NCBI GenBank assembly: GCA_015227615.1
Contig: JAALGZ010000040.1
Span: 1 to 64,000 of the forward strand
Length of the DNA stretch: 64,000 nt
Direction of reading: 5' to 3'
Source of the DNA: Labyrinthula sp. Ha
Taxonomy: Eukaryota > Sar > Bigyra > Labyrinthulida > Labyrinthulaceae
Notes under the pieces: model-generated
Databases searched by the model: none
What the model saw: the letters and a program-made list of their open reading frames with translations, nothing else
What the model was told of the DNA's origin: nothing
In this document: piece by piece, positions 10,093-21,300 of the stretch
How positions within the stretch are numbered: position 1 is the stretch's first letter
How the letters are laid out: every line of letters starts with the position of its first letter
Position numbers and translations under genes: made by a program

Positions 10093-11277
10093 AAAGCAAA
10101 ATGTGCACATAATTTAAGAGGAATTCTTGTCGAAAATAAAGAATATTATTACCTAAGTCTTTCTGAGCTACATACGAAACCCCCTTATTTTCATCCTGAG
10201 GTATATATGTATATTAACTACGAGGTGAAACAAAGTACTCTTCTAATTTCTTTCCACAAGAAGCTGAGACTAAATAGGGTCTTCAAGACAAAACCTTTTC
10301 TTTTTAGTAGAAGCAATGAGAAATCAATTGAGGAGATAATATTTAATTTTGACAAAGGAGTAGCCCAAGAGAAAGTTATAGCCTCATTAATGAAAACTGT
10401 TTGCAAACTATAGCATGTAGGTCACATAATGTTTTTTGGATACTGTTATTCCCCTGCGTTTCACAGTCTCTTAGCTATACTAAAACTCTTTTCTAAGCTG
10501 ATGAATATAACGGTGGAGGTTTCCATTTTTTCCAATATTCCAGAAAATATTAGAGATAATTTTATATTGGACTTTTTGATGGCGATTGGTAACGCAAAAG
10601 TTATTCTTAAACCTTGTACTAGGGAAAATATTCATGATCTGTACAATGGTTTAAAATTCTGTGGAAAAAGAGGAAGTTATAAAATATTTTACAATTTGCA
10701 AAAAATATCCATTCCTTTTATATATTTACCCAGAATTATATAATTTCCAGAGTGTGTAACGCAAGAAAACTATTGGAAACTTCAACATTTGGAGATAACA
10801 AATGGGTGCAATAATCTGATGCTGACAAAAACCTTTATACTTCTTTGTAAAAGCAATATTTCAAAAAATATAGAAACTTTAGTATCATATGATGGTTGCT
10901 CTCCTTTTCCATGTGATACTGCATCTTTGAGTTGTTTACTTCAAGCTTTATCTTACATGACTAGTTTGTCTGGTCTCCGACTGGTGATTAAGACACATGA
11001 TAGAGAACGCCCAATTCAGCTTCCTTTTGTGTTTTTCTTTTTTCATCATGCTGGAAAGAATCTAAACATAGAATTAATCCAAGCACAACTAATGGTAGAG
11101 TTCTCTTCAATCGAGATGAACTCACCATCTCAGTTTCTGTACACTAATGAAACGGATTTGCATTTTGCTGTGCTAAGACGTCACATAACTCTATGTGTTG
11201 TTGACACATTTTGGAGAAAAACAACTGAATCTCGTGACAGCCATGGAGCTTTGTTCACTTTCACACGACTTGTATAA
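10093..11277 (+). pseudogene. Decayed leucine-rich-repeat-like gene
   Basis: One reading frame is open from 10093 to 11277 except for two stops (10411-10413 and 10741-10743); the last segment alone is about 160 codons, too long for chance here. It has leucine-rich stretches resembling ribonuclease-inhibitor-type repeats, such as LSCLLQALSYMTSLSGLRLV at about 10940-11000. Neither stop can be bridged by a 28-32 nt GT-AG intron of the kind found in this genome, so I read it as a lightly eroded gene. The family resemblance to the LRR part of the Roco gene at 15.5 kb is only by repeat pattern. Confidence 0.45.
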
Positions 11278-12336
11278 TTTAGAATTGCTTAAATTTAGCT
11301 AGATTTGAATATAGAAAAAAGGAGTTGTGAAACATACTTGGTAGAATTTACTCATATGGATTCTTTGTTATTGGCATTATGAATATTTTTCTCCTGAGTC
11401 TATTTTTAAATATTTGTATATTTTGTGTAAGAGTTAGTTATTTACTAATCAGTATATTCAGATCTCTCCCACCATGTATGATCTTAGTATTAACAAGCAA
11501 TATATAATTTCGAAATAGAAATATGTTGTTCATCTCATGTTTCATTCTGAGGGTTAGGCTCTGGGAAACTATGCTGCTTAAAGCTGCTCAATTGTCAGTA
11601 ATATATTCCGTGGTCGGAATGCTTTTTTTCAGTGGTAATTAAAAAGAGAAGAAACTAAATAAGTGTATTTTCCCTAATACTTTCTTCTCCTTGTGTGTGA
11701 AATTTAGGCGAGTTAGCTAGCTATGGTTTCAAATTTGATTCATTAATTCACACAATACAGAAACTACGTTTTCATGAGTTCTGTATAAATACTGTCAGAC
11801 TAACTTCTTGCATCCAAACTCTTGAGTTTAAACTGAATAATATAACTCATGTATGCAAATTTATTTTCATTGAATCTAAGTTAATATTTACACTTAAATT
11901 AGCCTCGCTGGACATTTGGGTTGATTTTTTTCATATAAGAGAATATAGCAGTAATCCTAAAAAGTTTTGAGATTTGTTTGGATTACTTGTCCATACATTC
12001 TACGACTCCAGATAATAAGACTAGTGGAACCTTTGGTAACTCCTCCCTAGAGTCAGATATGCAAACCTTCTGCTTGAAAATTAGAAAAACTAGTCTTTCT
12101 TCACCCATATGTTCTAACACTGACCCGAATTGCTGCGTAAAAAGGTGAAAACGGGAACTGTATTTAATAGGCAAAAGAACTTTTTTATATCTACTATAAT
12201 AGCTGATATATGTGATGTATGCTTTGCATTTAATTAGCTGGAATAAACTCTCAGTACGTGAAAATAACTTGATTCTAATATATAAAAATATTATGATTTA
12301 ATAAATATTCCTAAATATTCAGCCAAAGTAATACAC
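11278..12336. other. Gene-poor spacer
   Basis: AT-rich, no convincing frame, RNA gene or repeat. Confidence 0.5.
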
Positions 12337-13392
12337 TTAGAGAGGAATATATGTGCAAATCGGTACAGAAAAGTTTCCAAACTCAACTACATCCTGATAA
12401 TGATCAATATGTGCATCCACAGTACATGGTCTACAATTCCAGTAGTCAGGAAACTCTTGAGCAAAACAAGTTTTGCAAGTTTCAGGTTCTTCAATATCAT
12501 CCTCATTATATTCACACATATATCCAGCTTGATTTGCCCACGCATTCGGTGCAACAGTAATAGGATCATATGGACTGTATCTTATTAAACTACATCCGGG
12601 TCCTCCAACTTCATTTTCTTCAACTTCAATAATAGATCTATATCCAGGTGAGCCCCAAGTAATACTTGCAAAGTCTACATTTACTCCGAAAGAAAACATT
12701 TGATCCCTTGCACTATACCAGCTCTTCATATAACCTGCTAGAGCTCCTCCAAAACTATATCCAGCGAACAAAACTTTCAATCTCTGCCCAAATTCCAAGT
12801 TCAGGCTATCAATAGTACCTCTAATTAGCTCATCTGCCTGAGTTATATAATCCATTTCCTCCTCAGTATAACTATCTATGCAACTCTGTGATCTACCTCC
12901 TGATTCGTTTCTGTAAGAGTAGTATATCTCATTTGCACATGTGTCTGAGTCTGTAGTTCTTCCTCTAAATGTAAACATCAAATAGTGTGTCCTGTTACTA
13001 GGATCAATTCTTGTTGGAAAATCGTAAAGAAATGCCTGTAGATGAAGTCCAGCTTCTGGCGAAACATACAAGATTCTTGTGTAGTTGTCTAAACCAGGTT
13101 CTTCTCCATTGTACATGAAATCCAACCCTTTGTCTAATGGAAACAAGGCGTCTGCATAAGTCTTTTTGTCCTTTTCTGTTCCAAGAAGTTGGAGAAACAG
13201 ATCATCCCAGGGAGTGCTTGATCCGATGAGGGTTGGTAAGAACTCTCTGCAGCGAATGTAATCTTCAAATCCAACACCTCCAGGTAGAATAATACCTTGA
13301 GTACTCCTCTTGTCTCCTTGATGAGTTTGTGAGGCTATGTGGGAAGACGTAAATAAAAAGAGATTGGATAGTAAGGTAGTTGCTAACTTCAT
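12337..13392 (-). CDS. Secreted class-3 (fungal/plant-type) triacylglycerol lipase-like protein
   Basis: 351 residues from ATG 13392. The frame runs 14 codons further upstream but only to a GTG; starting at 13392 leaves a classic signal peptide (MKLATTLLSNLFLFTSSHIA). The alpha/beta-hydrolase nucleophile elbow is GYSFGG at residues 211-216 (Ser213). The strand and turn WGSPGYR follow at about 246-252, the likely acid is in YDPI (about 276), and the likely His is in HIDHYQ (about 331). Cysteines are frequent in the C-terminal third, consistent with disulphides in an exported protein. Expected role: hydrolysis of acylglycerols or related esters outside the cell or in the endomembrane system. 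Divergent from the GST gene across a spacer of about 360 bp rich in CCAAT motifs. Confidence 0.88.
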   Translation of the reverse strand: MKLATTLLSNLFLFTSSHIASQTHQGDKRSTQGIILPGGVGFEDYIRCREFLPTLIGSSTPWDDLFLQLLGTEKDKKTYADALFPLDKGLDFMYNGEEPGLDNYTRILYVSPEAGLHLQAFLYDFPTRIDPSNRTHYLMFTFRGRTTDSDTCANEIYYSYRNESGGRSQSCIDSYTEEEMDYITQADELIRGTIDSLNLEFGQRLKVLFAGYSFGGALAGYMKSWYSARDQMFSFGVNVDFASITWGSPGYRSIIEVEENEVGGPGCSLIRYSPYDPITVAPNAWANQAGYMCEYNEDDIEEPETCKTCFAQEFPDYWNCRPCTVDAHIDHYQDVVEFGNFSVPICTYIPL

Positions 13393-13527
13393 TTTAGAAA
13401 TAAGTATTTGGTTTTGATTGTGTATCTTTATCACATTCTCGGGGTTCGTTAAATACGGTGGTTGTCAGCAAGCAAAAAATCAATTAACCAGTGAGATTTG
13501 AAACGTGGTTTGAATGCTATTATGTCT

Positions 13528-13740
13528 TTCCACCCAATTAATCGAATTTTCCGATGTCTATGCTTGTAATTTTAGTGTAATGTAGAAAGTATTCTTTGCG
13601 TTCCAATTTCCTATTCTTGTGGTTAGAAATAAATCTTCTAACCCAACTGTATCATATTTTATAAATATGATTGGTGCAATTAACCAATTAACTGTAAAAA
13701 AAGATCGCTATGTGATTGGTTAGTTAATCCAATTAATTTG
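13528..13740. promoter_or_regulatory. CCAAT/ATTGG motif cluster in the divergent lipase-GST promoter
   Basis: The spacer between divergent start codons at 13392 and 13756 holds several CCAATTAA/ATTGG motifs: 13534-13541, ATTGG near 13671, CCAATTAA at about 13684-13691, GATTGG at 13714-13719 and CCAATTAA at 13729-13736. The last two form an inverted pair ending 20 bp before the GST ATG. NF-Y-type CCAAT boxes are a general eukaryotic promoter element; use here is inferred. Confidence 0.4.
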
Positions 13741-13755
13741 CAAGTTAGGGTTGAA

Positions 13756-14493
13756 ATGAAAGAGAAGATATTATATGGACATTTTATGAGTCAACCCACT
13801 CGCTCGGTTCTCTGGGTCTTGAGTTATTTAGAGATAGATTACACTTTTAAAATGGTATCTCCATCCAAAGGAGATCTTTTAACGTCCGAATATTCAAAGC
13901 TAAACCCTAACCATAAGATGCCAGTGTTGCTACTGAAAGATACAAAAGAAACATCGTTGACTCAATCTAGTTCAATAATGAGGTATTTGTGCAGCTTAAA
14001 AAAATCTTCTTCTATATATGAATTAAACCCTTCTGGAGACTATAACCTGCTAAGAAATGCTTATATTGACTCTTGGTTGGATTGGAAAACGGATCACTTG
14101 CGCCCAGGTGCAGCAGGTTTAGTACGTCGAGATCTAATGTTCGATCTCCAGGGAAAGGACACAAAGCATTCGCTTAGATATGATGTAAAGGAGATCCCAA
14201 GAGAGAGAGAAGTAAGACAGTTGTTGCAGGGTTTAACTGTGTTGAACGATCACTTGAAAACGAGAGAAGATAAATTCCTGGTTAAAGGAGGATTTAGTTT
14301 AGCTGATATAGGAGTATTTTGCGAGTTAGCTCAACTTGAATGGCTGAAAGTAACGGGAAAAGGTGACTGGCTTCATGATTTCCCAGAAATTAAGAAGTTC
14401 GTTGAAGTTATTCAGAAACAGAAAGGATACAAAGAAAGTCATTCACAGTTTGAAAACTTCTTGAATAAAGTTTCCGTGTCTTCAAAACTTTGA
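13756..14493 (+). CDS. Glutathione S-transferase, theta-like
   Basis: 245 residues from ATG 13756; the open frame extends six codons upstream only to a TTG. The N-terminal thioredoxin-like domain begins KILYGHFMSQPTRSVLWVL, where S-Q-P-x-R-S is the theta-class active-site signature (Ser12). NPNHKMPVLL provides the cis-Pro that contacts glutathione, and SSSIMRYL the gamma-glutamyl contact. An all-helical C-terminal domain follows, with FSLADIGVFCELAQL as the usual N-capping motif. Likely role: conjugation of glutathione to electrophiles in the cytosol or an organelle. The stop is 7 nt from the stop of the convergent GGCT-like gene. Confidence 0.92.
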   Translation: MKEKILYGHFMSQPTRSVLWVLSYLEIDYTFKMVSPSKGDLLTSEYSKLNPNHKMPVLLLKDTKETSLTQSSSIMRYLCSLKKSSSIYELNPSGDYNLLRNAYIDSWLDWKTDHLRPGAAGLVRRDLMFDLQGKDTKHSLRYDVKEIPREREVRQLLQGLTVLNDHLKTREDKFLVKGGFSLADIGVFCELAQLEWLKVTGKGDWLHDFPEIKKFVEVIQKQKGYKESHSQFENFLNKVSVSSKL

Positions 14494-14500
14494 GTTCTAT

Positions 14501-15394
14501 CTATTCTATGTTTATTTGGGTAACAAAAATGTTTTTACTAATCGTAGAAGATTCGTTTTTCATTGATTTTGTACTTTGGTAGAATGTTTGGAGATGCTTC
14601 TGTAGGATGTTTTCTATGTTTGATACTGACAGAAATATTATGCTGCAAATTTCGTTTTCAGAAGAAATATGCAAAAGCGCACGTATAAAGTACCAAGTTA
14701 ACTCTGGAGGTAAAACATCAAACCAAAACAAGGTACATATATTTCCGCAACTGATTGACTTACAGAATCGCATCAATTTTGAGAAAGAATCTTCAAAGGA
14801 GGTAAAATTACTGTCTAATAAATGAAAAATATCCAGGGGAGCAACCTGATTAACATTCAGATACTGTTCAACTAGATCCTTTTGATTTTTTTGGAGTATA
14901 AACTTCTCGTGTTCTACCTTTTTTCGCATAAGTCGGGGGATATACTTAAGTTGTTGGTTCCAAAAATATTCATTTACACTTTTATTCTTCAATAACTCTT
15001 CCTCGAAAACCGTTTTGATGTACATAAAGCAACTGAGCTCTTTTTCTGTGTCTATGGTTCTTATCATCACTTCCTTCCTTGTGTAATGATCAGGAACAGC
15101 TTCAAGTATATCAAGAAGGTTAATCATTGAATCATTCACCTCAAAAATTTCTCCTTTTACAATATTTCCTCCTTGTTTAACTTCCATAACATAAGGTGTG
15201 TTAAACTGCCCACCAACACTAAACCAGAAATTATTTCTTACAGTTGTTCCCTCTGTAACAAACACAGCTTTTGCATTTGTTAATAAGCTTGTTATATTTT
15301 TGGTTTTACCCAAATCATGAAAATTCTCAGTGTCAAAGAAGAGTCTTGAGTTATAAAATTTTCGTTTTAGTGTTCCGTAAACAAAAATTTTCAT
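14501..15394 (-). CDS. Gamma-glutamylcyclotransferase-like (AIG2/GGCT fold) protein with a long C-terminal extension
   Basis: 297 residues from ATG 15394. The first about 125 residues fit the GGCT/AIG2-like fold: VYGTLKR at 5-11 (substrate-binding loop), GEIFEV at 81-86, and LLDILEAVPDHYTRKEV at about 93-109, with Glu98 as the probable catalytic acid. Members of this fold cyclise gamma-glutamyl amines or peptides to 5-oxoproline. The remaining about 170 residues are unlike the compact family members and I recognise no domain in them. It is a tail-to-tail neighbour of a glutathione S-transferase, which would suit a glutathione-related job, but this is inference. The ATG is 110 bp from the divergent Roco start. 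Confidence 0.78.
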   Translation of the reverse strand: MKIFVYGTLKRKFYNSRLFFDTENFHDLGKTKNITSLLTNAKAVFVTEGTTVRNNFWFSVGGQFNTPYVMEVKQGGNIVKGEIFEVNDSMINLLDILEAVPDHYTRKEVMIRTIDTEKELSCFMYIKTVFEEELLKNKSVNEYFWNQQLKYIPRLMRKKVEHEKFILQKNQKDLVEQYLNVNQVAPLDIFHLLDSNFTSFEDSFSKLMRFCKSISCGNICTLFWFDVLPPELTWYFIRALLHISSENEICSIIFLSVSNIENILQKHLQTFYQSTKSMKNESSTISKNIFVTQINIE

Positions 15395-15504
15395 TTGCCA
15401 CGTGGTATTAAAATGAAACTGAAACTACTTGTGTATATTAATAATCACACAATATTTTTGTCGTGAAAACTGTAACTTTCACTAATCTGTTCCTATTCTC
15501 CACA

Positions 15505-18324
15505 ATGTTTAAGTCCTGGCGCAAAAGAGGCGAAACGACGGAAAAGACCACCTTATTAGATGAAGAAGAAGACTTAACAGCATTAGATGGTTACATTCTA
15601 GAGGAAGATATTCGGTCGAGTTATGACATATTTGCGCCGACAAAGTATCCATTTTGGATGGAAAGCAGCGCGATGAAACCAGAAACGGTTCATGTAATGG
15701 AAGCTGATGGAAAGGCGGCGAAAGTGGTGAATGGGTACACCTTTTCAGGTTGTTTAAGATTTCAGAACACATTATATGCATGCACCAGAAGAATTTAGAG
15801 CCTTGGTAAATGCAACAAAGCGCGATTACAGGACATACTCTCTTGAGTAAATTTGATTTTAACTGTCACCAAAGGTTCCAGGATCATTACTTCCGGGGAT
15901 TAGCATTTGAACTGCAAAGTTTCGTTTTCAAGCATGTCAAGTTGCATACCCTAACGTATATTTTCTTACCCCGGAAATGCTAGATTTAATAATTGCAGGT
16001 TTGAGCCTTGCTATGTCAAACTCAAAGCAAGCATGAAAAGGCTGACAGAAATAAAGTAAACCACCGTATTCACACTAATTTTAGTTTTTTACGGACCAAA
16101 GCTAATGTGTTTGCCTCAAGTGGCACTTCTTGTGTACGCTGGTTAAAACTCTTTGCGTCCTCTGCGCCTAATGTTTCACACGTTACGTAAAGCTTCCTAT
16201 TCAAAATTATGAAGGCTAAAATTTAATGGAATTAATGGATACAGTTTTAATGAGCTTTTACAGACCTTATCAACCTGCCCAAAGTTAAGACATGTGAAGT
16301 ACCGTTCTTAGTTTTGTAACTTTCAGCGTGCAAGAAGTGCTACCGTTTGAAAAAAAAAATGTACTCATCAGCAATCAAACAACAGTTTATTTATTGAAAA
16401 CAGTTCTGGCTCGTTGCCAGGATCTCGAAATATTTTCGAATATATTCATATTATATTTATTCTTAGGGTTTCTCCAGGACTGACCGAATTCAATACAATG
16501 GATCTAACCCTGTTGCAACCATTAATAGAAAATCACCGAAACCTGTATTTTTTCTCTATCACGGAAGATATTTTCTTGTTTCAGCGCTTTACAGTCCAGA
16601 GAATTAAGCAGTTTACCAGGAAGAAACTTCTTCAGCAATACCATACAGATAAACCCATAAATGAATCCAGGCTAGTTTTTCTTGGTGATGGAAGAAGCGG
16701 CAAGACATCTACAATCAAAACCATATGTTACTTTCCCTTTAGTGGCAGAGAGAGGTCAACTGCATTACTGGATTTAAAGTACGTATTCAAGATTAACGAC
16801 TTTAGTAAAGTTTCTAGATATCAGCAATTGATGGAGAGAGTTGAAAACGCGTTTTATAGCGAGGACTACAACAGTCCGACTCATACTGACCAGGTAGAGC
16901 GTTTCCACTTTTCTTTTGAGAGTGAATTGATCGAGGACTTATCCAATAGTAAATTCTTTATCAAAAACCTGTCTATTGTAAATAAAACCTCTGAACGTAG
17001 CTCAACCGTACAAGTGTATGACTTTGGAGGGCAAACTTGTTTTTATGCACTGCATACACTTTTTATGAGCTCATTCAGTGCTTTTGTTGTGGTTTTTGAC
17101 ACCTCTAGATTTAGTTGCAAAAATGTAGAAGCGTTTAAATTCTGGTGTGAAAGTGTTATTGCACACGCTCCTACAGCTCCAGTACTTTTCGTTGGGACTC
17201 ATTGGCGAAGATGTTTACAGAAATTAGGAACTCTTGCTTATTCCAACATTACCAACACAATTAACTCTGTCATTGAAAATCTTAATGTGGAAATAATACA
17301 CCGTTCTAAGTTTAGAATTATTAATGGTTACGGGTCGGCTGAGAAATATACAAATCTGTTCTATCCCCTGGAAAATTCAGAGGGACCTCAGGCCAGTGGG
17401 GCTCTCAGAATTCGAAACGCCATTCGAAATATGTACCATGGTGCTTCTGGTCTATTTTCCCAATGCCTAGCTGTGAAGTTTGCCACAATTGTTTTTATGA
17501 ATTATCTTCAATTAGAGTTTACGCACCTGAGTTTTGGGGATTTCCACAGTAAATGCAAGGACAGTGGGTTTCAAAGCGAGGACATTGGTGAGATGTTATA
17601 TATTTTCAAGAAAATTGGGTTAATTATGCACTTTAAAAATATTCCAGGATTGGATGAGAAGTCAGGCTTCGTTATATTATCAATAAGTTGGTTGGGAAAG
17701 GCTTTGAGTACTATAATAAATGACCCAAACTTACACCGTCAAAATTTGAAAGTTTCAATAGGGAATTTCAATGCGTATATGCACCTTATAGGAACAGGAA
17801 TTCTCTCGCAAGTACTATTTGAAGATTTGCTTAAACGCTATAGTTCTGAGGAAAAGCATTTTTTTCTCGCTCTCTGTCTTCACTTCTCAATTCTTGTAAG
17901 ACATGCAAACTCTACTTCTATGGTGCAAAAATACTGGGTTCCAAGGTTGCTACCAGCACACTCGCTTAGCAATGACGGCATAAGCATTATTTTACCTAGG
18001 CAGTTTGATTTTTTTCTGGTATCTTCAAGATACATTTCGCTTGAGTTGTTTACTACAGTTTGCTCATCATTCATTAAAATAATTGAGTCTGGTGACACAC
18101 CCGAAGAATCTGTACTTTGTTCTAGTTTTTGCAGAATTATTGTTTCCCAGGAGGTTCAGGTCAGTGTTGTGTTTTTTGAGGCCAAAAGAAAAATTGGGTT
18201 TAAAACTCATGGGCCATTCGACGCACATAGATTGTTGAAGCTTTGCCACATTTTGATTCTAAGATTATCTCCTATAGACCTTCAGGTTCACATAGAAGAT
18301 AGTCTAGCAAAGGCAGCTGAGTAA
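15505..18324 (+). CDS. LRR-Roc-COR (Roco family) protein, eight exons
   Basis: Exons 15505-15734, 15766-15846, 15875-15955, 15984-16055, 16085-16186, 16215-16298, 16327-16437 and 16467-18324 join into 872 codons. Residues 1-76 are an acidic, unrecognised head. Residues 77-285 are ribonuclease-inhibitor-type LRRs (for example APNVSHVTLKFNGI, CPKLRHVNV, CQDLEIFSV, HRNLYFFSI). The Roc GTPase follows: P-loop GDGRSGKTS at 327-335, switch II DFGGQ at 439-443, and G4 position THW near 498 instead of the usual (T/N)KxD. The COR domain is at about 590-800. Roco proteins are GTP-dependent dimerising signalling scaffolds; this one has no kinase domain. All seven introns are 28-31 nt and phase 2, so exons 2-7 (72-111 nt) each encode about one repeat. 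Six are GT-AG; the seventh (16438-16466) begins GA. If that one is not removed, translation from ATG 16498 would give only Roc-COR. Confidence 0.85.
16438..16466 (+). other. 29-nt intron with GA-AG ends in the Roco gene
   Basis: Removing exactly 16438-16466 joins ...RCQDLEIFS to VSPGLTEF... in frame and at the same phase (2) as the other six introns. No GT donor with the right phase exists nearby. The dead paralogue has a 30-nt insertion at the same protein position (24921-24950) with ordinary GT-AG ends. So this is either a rare functional GA-AG intron or a donor mutation that damages the gene. Confidence 0.6.
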
Positions 18325-21300
18325 ACTTTATGTATCATGTCAATTTATCCCACATATCTGCCTGAACACTAGGCTATAGTTAAATATGCCTTTTAACGTG
18401 TTTCTCGGCTTTCCTGCACCTAGCTACATTTGACTTTTAAGCAGCCAAGGAAACATTAAACAGTAAAAGTCTTAAGAAAAGTTTGGTTTTTTCTAAAGGT
18501 TTATTTTATGATCTATTGTACAAAAGAGCTACATATTCATATTAAGATGCTATTTGGCAGCACCGCATGGCGCTCATAGAGAGTTCAATAATGTTAGTTG
18601 CGGGCAAGTGAATAAGGTGACTCAATTTCACAATATTTTCGCTTCAAGATAGGAAAAATAAATTTTATCAATCAAAAATATAAGATATCGCGTAGCTTCA
18701 TACTTTTGCGAAAGTATTAAATGAAAATCCATTCTTCTAATTTCTTCTTAAGTAGTAATGGCTTGATATATCTCAATCCTATGTTGTGTTGCATTTATTA
18801 GTTTTAACCGCAGTCAATAATGCTGGTTACAAGAAGATGGAGAATTTAAGTAAGAAAAGATTACTATGATAAAATAAAGCTTTTACGACGAACTCATTAA
18901 GAACATTCTTCTTATTTTTTCTTAGAGGAAATAGAGGTATCCGCAGGCAGTAGTTTTACAATAGGCTTTACGCCTTCAAACTATCTAATGGTACAAAGCA
19001 TCTCTTTAGGATTATACCTCCAGTTAGAACTTGCAATGAAGATATGACAGAAAGTGTAATGAGAAAAAATGTTCATATTTCAAAATAATGATTAAACAAT
19101 ATACAAAGCATGTTCAAGGAAAGATATTGGAATCAAATTCAACACCTCATGACTCAAAGAAGGTCCAACTATGTTTTGAACCGAAGATGAGATAATGCGT
19201 TGAGACACATCAAACCACTTTCTTACAATGAGCAGTTTCAAGCAGAGTATAGTTAAAAATCAAATCTTTGCAAAAGTTTTCCAAAAATGCTGATGTAAAA
19301 AAGGTTGACGGTATCCACATCGTTGCGTTAACGTTATTCGATTTGTTCTAATGTTAGGGATAGATGGTATTAAATGCGTGGAACACCAAATTGATAATAG
19401 ATAACAATCTATAACCCAATAAAAAATGTTATTGGGGTATCATTAAATGTGGAATGGAACGACTTTTGTTACACCGTTATCAGCTTACGCCGCCCAAGAG
19501 AACCATAATCAGAATTTCCTTGGCAGAAAGCCGTTGATGAAAACTTTATATTTAGGACTTAAAGAATGATCAACGGAAAGGAGTAAAGCTCCACCGCACG
19601 ATTACTAGACCATCACTTGGCTCTGAGAACATTCAAAAACTAGATGTAGATTCTGGTGAAAGAATGAAGCCATGCCCTAATAAAAAGAGACTTGGTGACC
19701 TGCTTAGGATGTTAGCACTCTGTATAAATTTATCTTTGTGTTTTTCACTATATCATCATACGTTGGTCCATGGAAATCCAACTTACTACTATGCTGAAGA
19801 AAGAAATAAAGCAAGGAACTGTGACATATGTCTGGCTCCAGATGGCGAATGAGTTTAAAACCGTAGAAAATGTGCTGACTGTGTTTGTGCATGAGCTAAT
19901 CAAAGATTCAAGTCAATTTCGGTTATTATTAAAATAGTTAGAAAATTGAGTTGATGAACCTTTGAGACATAACACGCTTTTTACGTTTAATTATATATAG
20001 GGATAAATATTGGTTTCTTTGGGCACGTTCATAGTTACACGACTTCCATCACTGTTTTGTCCCTTAACACTCGCTGAGGAACTCAGGCAGCAGTACTACC
20101 AAGCTTACTTGAGAAGGTTATTCGTTTTCTTCTGAGTATGCACAGAAAAATTAAAAAATAGATTTGGACTAAACGGGATGATCAAGAATCTAGTTGTATG
20201 TGTTAACTGCAAACTCTATGCTTCCAGAAGAGCTAAAATACATTTCTTATTTATATGGAACCTATTTTAGCACCAAATTTTTGCAACATCTTTTGTTGGC
20301 TAATACTTTTTCTTATGCTAGCTATATCGTGAAAAACACCGATTATTAACTTTTGAGTACTGGATGCGAAAAAAAAAAGGATTAACAATACTTGCGTTTT
20401 CCTTTTAAAAGACCGCAATATATTTCCACATATTCTCAACTTTGAAGCATGTATGTTTTCTTTCTCCAGTTGAAAATTCTTGAATGCAGCTCCTTTAGAA
20501 TTTTATTGAGACACACTTCAAAAAACGCCATTAATTTTGTAGCGTTGAGAGACTTCAAATCAGCTCGGTATTAAGAAGGAAAAATAAATCTCGTCTTAGG
20601 AAACCATATCAACTTCAAGAAATAAGCATATTCACGATTATCTTCTCTAATTCTATATTATCAGTTGCCTCTATACCAAGAAAAGTTCATTCAGTAAAAC
20701 AACTCAAATCTTGTATATAATTGGGAGTCCCATAAATCTTAAATGACTGAGATTCCTATGCTTTTGCTGAGTGCACAAGTAAAACCTTGTGTCAATTAAT
20801 CCAATTTTTATCTTGTTATTGTTCTTCAGAATGTAACCAAGATCTTCTAAACTCAAGCGAACGTGTTTATAGTAGCTAATAACCATCAAAAGCTTAACAA
20901 TGAAGTAGACTACTTATAAGGTACATAGCTGGGTGTAAACATAGCAAGGAAGGTCCATTTGACTTCTACCTAAGTTTGATCCTAGCATTACTCAGTGGAT
21001 GTTTGTCCTTAACTGTCGAGATAAAATTGGTAATGATGTAGAATGGGACAAAAAAATATAAAGGTTCTCAGTAGATTTAACTGAACAAGAATTGTAATTT
21101 GTAACAACTTTAGGGAAAGTAAACTCGTCGTTACCTTAACCAAGATTTGAACTTCATGAAGCTTTATTTTGAGTTTTCCATAATTAATAAGATATATGGT
21201 AAGAAAAATACAAAATAAAGACAAAGCTCCAAAATAAGCAAATATAAAAACAATTTATTGTGAAATCACTGTTTAAATAGCGTGGGTATGTTTGACACGG

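Noticed and set aside
15463-15798. A separate 111-residue gene upstream of the Roco gene
   Set aside because: Its 3' part is intronic. Removing the 31-nt intron at 15735-15765 and the following introns joins it to the LRR-Roco gene.
16008-16190. A 60-codon frame read as an independent small ORF
   Set aside because: It spans exon 4, an intron and exon 5 of the Roco gene; only part of it is coding.
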